From: Sinohyriopsis cumingii
Lineage: Eukaryota > Mollusca > Bivalvia > Unionida > Unionidae
Reading direction: 5' to 3'
Assembly: GCA_028554795.2 (NCBI GenBank)
Contig: CM068825.1
Location: 158,880,553 to 158,944,552 of the forward strand
DNA: 64,000 nt
Positions 54,640 through 64,000 of the stretch are shown here, one piece after another. The notes under the pieces are model-generated. The model made no database searches and was not told where the DNA came from. It saw only the letters and a list, made by a program, of their open reading frames with translations. A program made the translations under genes and the position numbers. How positions within the stretch are numbered: the stretch's first letter is position 1; the number at the start of each line of letters is the position of its first letter.

Positions 54640-57240
54640 TCGGTATTCGACAATACACTCAGCAAATATTTTTTGAACTTTTGAAACCGACTTCATACAA
54701 GGTCATAAAAATTAAAGATAAGAGATAACAATTTAAGCTTAAGACCAATTTTTTTTTTATTATGGAGGAGTCATACTTTTCCCGTAAATGATTCAGAATA
54801 TCGAGACACAAGCAAATGGAAACTTTTAGGAACTCGTTTAGTAAATTTGCGAAATATTTTCATACATATGAGATCAGGTGCTTACAAATTTTGTATAAAA
54901 CATATTTACAGCAATTAGGAGGTCTTAAACTAAGTAACAGAAAAGAGCGAAAACCTACAAGTTTTGTAAAATTTAGCAAATAATTTACTTGCATCGAATG
55001 CAAAGTTATACAATAAAAATGTAAGAGGAACTTACATTATGGTGAATTGAATCCAAATTAATCCTAAAATGTCTTCAAATCCTTGAATGTACGTATCACA
55101 ATGGCATTGTTCAGAACGACATTAAATAATTCACAATAGGCCCAGAAACTTTTCGAGTCGAATGATTCATTTGTAATTCCAAAAAATAATCATAACAAAA
55201 TATGTTTCCTTCTTAATTTATCTAAACACAGCAGCAAATGCATCTGGAGACTTATTTTAACATATGTAATAAGAATCAGAAATAGGAAATAATCCGAAAT
55301 AGGAATGAGTTAGATTGCTCAGTTCTCTCATGATATACACCTTCAAGAGTCTATTGTGACTGATTGTCGCAATACACCCCACATGACAGATCTTACTACT
55401 CAATATAATATTTCAAAATAATGCTAATGTGAGCTAACTTATTCAATGGAAAATAACCCGCTTCTTCTAAGAACCCACCTGACTGACCTGTCCAATGGGA
55501 AACAATCCCAAAAGTCGTAAACAGGTCTTATTATTAATATTATTATTAGTAATGGTCATAAATATCTACGTCAACAATGTTTTATAGATCCTATGCAATC
55601 TCCAATTTTATATCTTACAATAGAATTTTATACCCATGTACAAAACTTAACTATGTAATATCTTGACAATAGATAATCATTACAATTTATAGTGATGAAT
55701 ACAAACTACACATAATATAGACACAAAAAAAATCTACTTAGAGTTACCAAAAATATTGATGTGTATAACATTATCAAAAAGACGTTAGTCAGGTAGGCCC
55801 AACCATTGCCATCAATTAATGACAAAGGTAAATCACAATACAAATTAAATATATATGACATATTTTAAAATTTTATAAGAAACTGACTGGTACCAATAAG
55901 GAGATCAGGTGCATACAAAGTTTATGTGAGAAATCTCACGATTAATATTGTGTACAAGCTATGAAGTCTCCTAACTGTTTGGGATCAAGATAAAATCTGT
56001 AATCTTGGCCTTCGTTTGTATGCCGTGAAAATGATCATTGGGACAAATATACATGTCATATAGTTGCTTTCTTTTGCATAAGCCAACATTCTGAACTCAA
56101 TAAACATTTTATTTCCTGTTTAGGTTTCAATGGTGTTGACATTCTTCACTGTATTACAAATCTCCAGGGAACAAAAGAACTAAATGTTATTGATTTTCTC
56201 AGACAATGCAATAGTAGATCGTTGGTTCAGTTTGAATAGTTATACACTGAACGCCCCATTGAATATTAGGATTCATTTCTTTTACATGTAGCACAGTTTC
56301 CTAAACTGTTTCATGTTTTGTCACGGAATTTGATGTGTGCATTCATATTTATCGCGTATGCTGGCAACCATAAGAAGTAAACCGTGGTCATAATGATCAT
56401 CTTTTCTTGCTATAAAGAGTTATGCCAATTTTCTTATGACGTACCAGTAAATAAGACGAGACAAAATATCTCCGTAATTATTGGTTGGTTAAATTTTAGC
56501 ACAGAATTTCAAAACTTGTATGAAAATTATACGATATAAATGTTCAGTTTAGGTTGATTTCAATAGCGGGAAGCACAGTAACAATTCTATTTGATGCAAT
56601 TTCACGCACATCCTCTCTTGGTAATTACAGGAAGTACCAATCTTGTTTTTGTGATCAAAAGCATTCTGTCAAACCCTTCATTCCATGCATGTAGTATGAT
56701 AGATACAACAATGGTCCATCGATAAAAAGATACATACATACATACATACATACATACATGCCTACCTACCTACCTACCTACCTACCTACATACATACATA
56801 CACACACATAGATATCGATCAATGCTTTTTGAACAGTTTGGTTCCATCGCTTTTCAGCCTCTAAAGGAGTTAAGTCAAGGACAACACTCAGAGTGTTGAA
56901 TTTTATTCCAACACGGAGGAGAATGCAAAAGAAACAATAACATTAGTCAATTAGGCTTAAATGATACATTATTTAGACTCAGTAGGAATGTCAAACTGAT
57001 GCTGCCACGAGAGAAACCCCCTCTTGCTAATGATAAATTAAATATGGAATTAAATCGTACTTAAGAAATGTGTCTGCACAAACTATTATCTTTACAGCAA
57101 AATGCAAGTGTATCTCTATTTCTGAAACAATATATTTTATTTTGCTTTTAGTAGAGGAAATCAGCCATTAATTGACTGTGCCGGCATTAGAGTGGCTATA
57201 GTATGATAATCTGTAAAACATAAAGATAATGCAAAGTCAG
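54640..57240. other. No gene; contains a dispersed repeat shared with about 59.69 kb
   Basis: GGTCTTAAACTAAGTAACAG then AAAAGAGCGAAAAC and CAAGTTTTGTAAAATT at about 54922-54985 is repeated, with changes, at 59690-59750. GAGATCAGGTGC(T/A)TACAAA occurs at 54869 and 55905. A (CATA)n/(CTAC)n microsatellite lies at 56735-56812. Confidence 0.45.
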
Positions 57241-57242
57241 GT

Positions 57243-58208
57243 GTAACAAAGGTGTTTAGCGAACGTGATAATCAGACACGTAGCGAGATCATAATGCCTA
57301 GCCCAATGAAATAGAAGTGTAAAGCTAACGTAAGAATCAGACACGTAGCGATACCATATTGCTTATCCCAACGTAATAGAAGTGTAAAGCTAACGCGATA
57401 GTCTATCAGACACGTAGCGAGACCATAATGCCTAGCCCAATGAAACAGAAGTGTAAAGCTAACGTAAGAATCAGACATGTAGCGATACCATACTGCTTAT
57501 CCCAACGTAATAGAAGTGTAAAGCTAACGCGATAGTCTATCAGACACGTAACGAGACCATAATGCCTAGCCCAATGAAATATAAGTGTAAAGCTAACGTA
57601 AGAATCAGACACGTAGCGATACCATACTGCTTATCCCAACGTAATAGAAGTGTAAAGCTAACGCGATAGTCTATCAGACACGTAGCGAGACCATAATGCC
57701 TAGCCCAATGAAATAGAAGTGTAAAGCTAACGTAAGAATCAGACACATAGAGATACCATACTGCTTATCCCAACGTAATAGAAGTGTAAAGTTAACGCGA
57801 TAGTCTATCAGACACGTAACGAGGGCATAATGCTTATCCCAACGTAATAGAAGTGTAAAACTAACGCGATAGTCTATCAGACACGTAGCGAGACCACAAT
57901 GCCTAGCCCAACGTAATAGAAGTGTAAAGCTAACGCGATAGTCTATCAGACACGTAACGAGACCACAATGCCTAGCCCAACGTAATAGAAGTGTAAAGCT
58001 AACGCGATAGTCTATCAGACACGTAACGAGACCATAATGCCTAGCCCAATGAAATATAAGTGTAAAGCTAACGTAAGAATCAGACACGTAGCGAGATCAC
58101 AATGCCTAGCCCAACGTAATAGAAGTGTAAAGCTAACGCGATAGTCTATCAGACACGTAACGAGACCACAATGCCTAGCCCAATGAAATAGAAGTGTAAA
58201 GCTAACGT
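57243..58208. repeat. 134-bp tandem array made of two alternating half-units of about 66-68 bp
   Basis: Half-units of AGTGTAAAGCTAACG then either TAAGAATCAGACACGTAGCG or CGATAGTCTATCAGACACGT alternate, so 134-bp dimers recur at 57272, 57406, 57540 and 57674. Between about 57790 and 58030 only the second half-unit is amplified. Units keep several CpGs. Confidence 0.93.
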
Positions 58209-58219
58209 GAAAGTTTTTT

Positions 58220-58227
58220 TTTTAAAC

Positions 58228-58279
<52 letters not shown>

Positions 58280-58414
58280 GGATGGATGGATGGATGGATA
58301 GATAGATAGAATTAAAAGCAGAAACATGTATAGACAGATATGACTGCTTACAAAGGACGCATACATTTATCCATTTCCAGCGAAAATGATACATTTTCAC
58401 AGAAGTAAAACAAG

Positions 58415-58487
<73 letters not shown>
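58220..58487. repeat. (GATA)n/(GATG)n and (TA)n microsatellites
   Basis: A tetranucleotide tract occupies 58230-58310, and a (TA)n tract of about 33 units runs from 58420 to 58486. Confidence 0.95.
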
Positions 58488-58490
<3 letters not shown>

Positions 58491-59439
58491 ATATTTAACG
58501 AGTGAGGTGGGAACAACTGTACTGTCACGAGTGGCATATCCAGGTGTGACAATGCAAAATGTTTCCACTTTAGGGGTAAAATTTCCTTATATCTACCATT
58601 CTACCATATATTTTCTTTTAATGGTATATTTTTTTAAGGCAAAATCCGTCTATTTTATGGATTTTTCTGCATTTTATACCAATTCGATTAACGTTTGTAC
58701 TACTACATCGATAACAAGAAGTTCCAAAATTTACAATAATTTTAGGACATTGACCTTTTGCAGTTTAGTTTGTGCAAAATAATGTTCCAAATTGTGTATT
58801 TTGTCAAATTAGTCGTTTTCAAACAAAAATGAAGAGATTTTCATTAACATATTTCATTAGCGCATTGATACAGTGTACATTGTTGGGGTGGGTCTGCCCT
58901 AGAAACATCATAAAGCGGTCACTTCCCACAGTCTACAGAGCGCAACAGCCTTCAGTAAAAGATATAAACGATTGTGAATTTATTTGTATGGATTTTTTTT
59001 GTTGTTCTGTATTGTGCTCATATCTGCATTCAAAAACAAATTTGTGGCTTTGGAAAGCTTTCAGTCTGGTTCGAAAAGAGAAGCTGTACTCAGATTTCGA
59101 TTGTCGCTTAGTTTCGGTTTACAATCAACACTCACCAATGCCCGATTTCTACATTCAAACATGTTTATGACTGTGATGACAGTCATAATCGTGGAGTGTC
59201 AAAAGCATATGATAATGTATGGGTGATAGAACATCGAATATAAACAGTTCGTTTAAGTTCAGTAACCAGTACTCTGCAGGATTCATGTAGAAAACCAAAT
59301 TTAAAAAGTTAATACTTGAAGTGTACTTTTTATTTTTGGAATTGTTTTTAAGCATCTGGTGATGGCGCCTACGTATTGATTAAATTAATGTATATTTGAG
59401 AGTCTACAGTGTTTACACATTTTATGATCTGTTCATTCT

Positions 59440-59470
<31 letters not shown>

Positions 59471-60380
59471 CAACAGAAGAAGAAATTTTAAATAGGATTA
59501 CAGATGGAAATAAAGATTTAAATAACATGCATAAGGGCATATGTTTCCTGCATGGGAAAAGACAATAGTTTGATAAGTGATATCACCAAAGTTGCAATAA
59601 ATGTGGCGTCGCCACTGTGGCGATATAATTTTCCTCCCATTGATATGTTTCAATATCTCATTATGAAACATAAATCTGTTGCGACTATATGGTCTTAAAC
59701 AATGTAACAGAAAAGAGTGAAAACAAGTTTTGTAAAATTGAACAAATAATCTATTTTCCTATAGTACATAGTGACAATTTTAAAGAACATACTGTATTGT
59801 GAATTAAACACAACATTAATACTTACTCTGCTTAAAGCTGTTAAGGCACGAATGAGTAATTTCACATATAAGCAACGTTATATGGAAAGCTCAAACACAA
59901 AAATATAACTAGAATGAGGGTCAAAAGTTATTTTTGTTGATCATTCCAAGTTGTCAACAAAATACGGTCTATTACTAAAGTTATAATAAAGAACATGACA
60001 AACATCATGTACCCCTGCGTTTTTTTCTCTTCATGTGGCATGCCAGTGTCTTAAACTCGGATTATCTCCTAATATTTAATCTATACTAAAAGAGAAAATT
60101 GCCTATGTATTATGATATTTACAAAATAAATGCGCCTTGTCAGGCACACAATGAATTTGACTTTGGACATAGTCAAGCACAAAATACAAATGCATATAAC
60201 ATACAATCATTAAGAAAAGCGAACAAATAATCCAAATAAAATATACATAATACTTCCCCTCATAAAGAAAAAGAAATATTTAGAGAATAAAGCTTTCTTT
60301 TAACTAATAGTCATATTGAAAGTTACGTTAGCTGAAGTTTTACGGATGACACAAAATGTACATGAAGCAATATAATACTT
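58488..60380. other. No gene recognised
   Basis: No supported coding region. A (GA)n tract lies at 59443-59470. Part of 59690-59750 matches a segment near 54.93 kb. Confidence 0.45.
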
Positions 60381-60384
60381 ACGA

Positions 60385-61000
60385 GTGAAAGTGCATCTGC
60401 AATTAGATTATCATTTTCCATGATGTGCCTTATGCCAACATCAAAGTCCGCTTTACTAATGTCTGACTTTTGTTTTTCATCTTGAAAATGAGAGTGAGGA
60501 GGTTGTGATCAGAGAGAAAGAGCTGAAGTAAGATACACTCCAAATTGTTGCAAAGCCAATATCAAAAACAAACATTCCTAATCGATTGGGAAATAATTTC
60601 TCTGGTGCTTATTTAATTTTTGTAGACAAATAGCACACTGGATGATCTACAACATTGCTGTCTTCTTGAATTAATACACTACCAACCCCAACATCACTTG
60701 CATCAACGGGGCCAAGAGTGGCCGAGTGGTCTAAAGCGCTCACCGTTACGGATCATTGCCATCTCACTCTCTGTCTGCGTGGGTTCGAATCTCGTGTGGA
60801 TATGTGAGAAAGCTTGCCAGTAGCTTCTCGTGGGTCGGTGGTTCTTTCTGGGGTTTTCCAGGGTTCTTCCTCCACCATTTATACTGGCCGCCATGTATAG
60901 CCTATCTTGTGTTGAAAATGGCGTTAAACCATACAACAACAACAACTTGCGTTAACAGACATTTTAAATGATTGACTGAACTTTAGAACCGAAAGAACTG
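60385..61000 (-). pseudogene. Ty3/Gypsy RNase H (decayed), split by a SINE
   Basis: On the - strand the sequence reads KMSVNA up to the SINE at 60944. After it, SDVGVGSVLIQEDSNVVDHP, VCYLSTKI and a scrambled block follow, ending near NDNLIADALS at about 60390-60420. This is the RNase H that follows Gypsy RT (DASDVG.GAVL.Q, DHPVCY.S..). Premature stops and frameshifts are frequent. Removing the SINE and one duplicate rejoins the frame at the conserved DAS motif, here NAS: the first catalytic Asp is replaced by Asn. Confidence 0.75.
60708..60944 (+). mobile_element. tRNA-derived SINE (family A) inside a Gypsy RNase H
   Basis: GGGGCCAAGAGTGGCCGAGT, TGGTCTAAAGCGC, GGGTTCGAATCTC, and an end GGCGTTAAACCATACAACAA. 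The target duplication is ACTTGCATCAAC (60696-60707) and ACTTGCGTTAAC (60945-60956), two mismatches. About 15 bases are missing after the B box compared with the other copies. Confidence 0.87.
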
Positions 61001-61269
61001 GTACACTCTTAAGTATGGCCTTAATTTAGCAAAAGCCTCCTGACATTACTTAGACCAATGTAACTTGCCCCATTCAACAGATTCAGCAATTATGGAAATA
61101 TTATAGAAAAATTTCCGACAATATCCATCCATACCGAAAAATTGCATTAGCTGCTTTCTGCCGAGAGGCATAGGGAACTCAGAGATATCCGTGACCTTAA
61201 CTTCTATGGGTTAAACTTTTCCGTGTCTCGCTATATATCAAAGAAATGTAACACAAGCACGCAAGAAAC

Positions 61270-61880
61270 TCACGTTTACTTAAATTAATTCTCAAATTTA
61301 CATCACCGAGTCTATCAAAGAATTTTCGTATTGTCTCCAAGTCATCTTTCTGGGTGTCGTTACATATGATGATATTACCGATGTAAGCGTGACAGTTATC
61401 TAGACCAGTTGTAATTGTTCATTAAACGCTGGAAAGTACAAGCGAACTTTTCATCTGGAGCTATCAATGTCAACATTTTCTTTGTCCTTTCCGTACGTGG
61501 AATTGCCAGAATATTTCCAAAAGGTCAAATTTGATGACATGTTTTGCATTTCCAATTTTGTCAATGCGGTTATCGATTCTTGGCAATAGAAATGAATATG
61601 TTTTGGTCACATTGTTCACCTTTTTAATGTCGGTGCACATGCGGAAATTATTACCTAGCTTCGGTACAAGAATACATTATGAACTCCAGTCACTTTTACT
61701 CAGTTCTACCATTCTCAACCTATTACTAAATTTCTTTTTCCAAATATTTATATTTGGGAGCGTTCATCCTATACAGACGCTGTTTCACTGGTGTATAATC
61801 GACAATTTCAACGTCATGGTAGGTTTTATTTGTTCGTGTTGGAACATCCGGAAACAAGTGTTCATATTCAAGTAATAGCT
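61270..61880 (-). pseudogene. Ty3/Gypsy reverse transcriptase (decayed)
   Basis: The - strand reads, in order, LNQLLLEYEHLFPDVPTRTN, HDVEIVDYTPVKQRLYRMNA, then CTDIKKVNNVTKTYSFLLPR, DKIGNAKHVIKFDLLE and NCHAYIGNIIICND. The order is that of a Gypsy RT from the N-terminal flank through motifs A and C. The YLDD box is YIGN (61374-61385), so both catalytic Asp are gone, and several stops interrupt the frame. It lies downstream of the integrase, not upstream of it, which defines the unusual domain order. Confidence 0.78.
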
Positions 61881-62079
61881 GATTTAGTTCACTTTTCTTG
61901 CTGCTGTATATGTGAAAGTTTCTGGGCCAGATTATTCAATATTTGTGAATTCTGAAGATTGTTTTCTCTAGATAATCACCATAGTGTGATTACATGCCAT
62001 CGCTTAAATATTTAAAGTGTGGGGCGATTACAACTAAATTGACTGAACGATTATCAAGACTATAGACATACTCCTTATC

Positions 62080-63190
62080 ATATTTACATATCAGGAGTTT
62101 TAATGATGTAATATAAGTCGCTTACTTTCTTTCTGGCATTATATGGATCATAACCTGAAGATGATCTTGACGTATGAAAAAGAGAGCCAGAACTCTATCA
62201 CCAGGCTGAAAACTCCTTTCCTTTGTATTTTTGTCATACTTTCATTTCATATTTGACTGAGTAGAGTGAAGATTATTGCGAACAAATTCACAAACCTGTG
62301 ACGACTTATATTCGAAATCAGAAACATAGTTAAGAAACGTATTGTTTAACCTTCAGTTGAAAGAAGTTTATCTTTAAATAATTTCAATGCTTCACGGACA
62401 GTATGTCCAAAAGCTTAGTTCAAAGGGACTAATCCTAAAGATTCTTGAACTGATTCTCTAACATCAAATAACAGTAAATGAACACCTTCGTCCCAATCTT
62501 TTCCAGTATCAAAACATTATGACAGAATCGAATTCTTCAAAGTTTTATGGAATCTTTCTAAGGAACCTTGGCTGTCAGGGTGATAGGCAGAAGACTAAAA
62601 TTGATGGCGGCCTAACTCACGCATAACTTGCTAGAAAATTCCACAAATAAAATTTGATCTCTGATCAAAATGAACAGATCTGAGAAGGTCGAATTGTTTA
62701 AAAGAAAAGAAACTATATCAAAGCTTTGACTATGGTGTTAGTTTTAATATTTCTCAAAGGATTGCCTCTGAGAATCTTGTGGACGCACACGTTATGGTCC
62801 AAAAGTATTGGTTACCTAACTTGGACTTAGGTAAGGGACCGACACAGTATACCATTATTCTGCGAAATGGTTCGTCAAATGCAGGAATAGGTTGCAGATA
62901 AACCTTAGGCGTCTTCTTTTGGGGTTTCCCTACCATTTCACATGTATAACAAGATCTACATTACTTAGAAACATCGTATTTAATTTCGACCGATAAAAAT
63001 GATTTAAGATTTTGTGTTAAGTCTTATTGAACCTTAAATGACCAGCCAAAGGGCTAATCTAAGAATATTTTCCTGTCCATTCAACGTAGGAACAACACTT
63101 TAATAGCTCACGGACCACTCATCACCAGTGGGTACCTCGGGTGGTCTCCATTTCCTCGTAAGAACCTCATTTTAACAAAATAAAAACAGG
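62080..63190 (-). pseudogene. Ty3/Gypsy integrase with Zn-finger remnant (decayed)
   Basis: The best frame (62754-62936, -) has GKPQKKTPKVYLQPIPAFDE, PFRRIMVYCVGPLPK and GNQYFWTITCASTRFSEAIL, a Gypsy integrase core. The catalytic Asp expected just before C-V-GPLP is Tyr. At about 62940-63180, other frames give pieces of the HHCC region (NEVLTRKWRPPEVP, DEWSV, GQENILRLA). At about 62135-62310, VCEFVRNNLHSTQS and KYDKNTKERSFQPGDRVLAL give the integrase C-terminus. Many stops show it is dead. It precedes RT at 61.88 kb in the same strand and orientation. Confidence 0.8.
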
Positions 63191-64000
63191 TACTTTTGTG
63201 AATTTAGTATCGCTTATAGCCCTCTGAAACAAACAGGAGATCTCGGGATCTTGTTCCTGTTCGACAATTAGTGACTTTCGTTTGTTACCCTGATTAGAAT
63301 AAAGACAATGATTAGTCAGTTACAAGTGGATTAACCACAATGGTATCTCCAGGTAGGTCATTGGTAGTAAAAGATGTATACCGTCAATGGGTAAAGAACG
63401 CATTATTCAGACTGTCACGGGTCATGAGACTACGTCTGATGACATACGTACACAATGGAATAATAAAAACACTTCCATCAGAAGAGATCTTCTCCAAAAA
63501 GGCAAAGCACCTGACAATAAAAGACTCTGTGAAGTTCATACGGTTCCTAACATTTTAATATGGATTGGATTAGAAGAATCATTCATAAATGATATAGATC
63601 CTTTCGACATTAATGTTTCATACTTCTCCATAATAAAATCAGACTGGGCCTGTTTGACCCAATAAACCTATTGTTTTTAATATATAACCATCACCTTGAC
63701 TTCTTAGAAATAAGAGCATTTGAAACAGCTGTGTTATGATTCTGTTGCTTATTTTCTCAATTTGTTCCAATCAGAAATAACGTACCCTTTTTTCTACTTG
63801 CAATAGGCGCAAGTAGGAAGAGATAAAGATTTCTCAGTGAAAGACTTACTGCGAAAGAAACTTTGTGAGTCAAGGAATAATTGTTGCGACCTTTGCTCAT
63901 CAACACAGGTCTTATTGTTATTATCGACAGAATTCCTTAACTCTTCAAATATTCTACGTAATTGCATCAGTTCTTATGTTGCCTCAAGCAGAATCTCTCT
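63190..64000 (-). other. Probable upstream part of the Gypsy element, unreadable
   Basis: By position this should be the protease/gag side of the - strand Gypsy element, but I cannot align any domain. The + frames at 63340-63665 are short and look fortuitous. The element may run past the window end. Confidence 0.3.

Overview
This is AT-rich eukaryotic DNA with no bacterial features. I read it as metazoan and most probably molluscan (bivalve-like). The support is short exons in multi-kilobase introns, very dense minisatellites, several tRNA-derived SINEs, a DIRS-type tyrosine-recombinase retroelement, Ty3/Gypsy remnants (one with a copia-like domain order) and a long non-LTR element of the APE-endonuclease/RNase H type. 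The species call is inference; no marker gene fixes it.

Host genes. The main result is a gene model on the + strand spanning 808-25916. Five short coding exons (808-923, 5306-5397, 17063-17148, 19836-19872, 25822-25916) have GT/AG borders, join in phase and give a 141-residue open frame ending in TGA. I do not recognise the protein family. The end of exon 3 together with its splice donor is tandemly triplicated in frame (17119-17280), so alternative donor choice could add 18 or 36 residues. A second possible host exon, Ser-rich with a PPPY motif, lies on the - strand at 54221-54555.

Layout. 0.8-26 kb is the host gene. Intron 1 holds minisatellites and a SINE. Intron 2 holds a decayed DIRS element (about 11.1-16.1 kb) into which a pogo/Tigger-like DNA transposon (11522-13489) inserted with an exact TA duplication. 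Intron 4 holds a SINE inside a minisatellite, a pogo-related MITE and a 3.1-kb array of a 51-bp repeat. 26-28.4 kb holds a SINE, a 27-bp array and unassigned sequence. 28.4-33.56 kb is a 5'-truncated non-LTR retrotransposon with an intact 1226-aa ORF2 and an ORF1 broken by one stop codon. 33.6-39.6 kb is mostly minisatellites, with two Ty3/Gypsy pol fragments between them. 41.2-45.8 kb holds a 62-bp array, two tRNA-Leu/Ser-headed SINEs, two GC-rich MITE candidates and a tRNA-Thr-like SINE. 45.8-49 kb is largely unique. 49.8-50.9 kb is the decayed 3' part of another RNase H-bearing LINE. 51-57 kb is mostly unassigned. 57.2-58.5 kb holds a 134-bp dimeric array and microsatellites. 60.4 kb to the window end is a heavily mutated Ty3/Gypsy pol on the - strand with integrase upstream of reverse transcriptase (Gmr1-like order), split in its RNase H by a SINE.

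How the parts relate. The mobile elements form a readable nesting history: pogo into DIRS, SINE into Gypsy, SINEs into minisatellites. The LINE and both SINE families share a 3' end of the type GCCGTTAAA/GGCGTTAAA. This suggests, but does not prove, that LINE machinery of this kind moved the SINEs. Most long open frames in repeat arrays are artefacts of unit lengths divisible by three.
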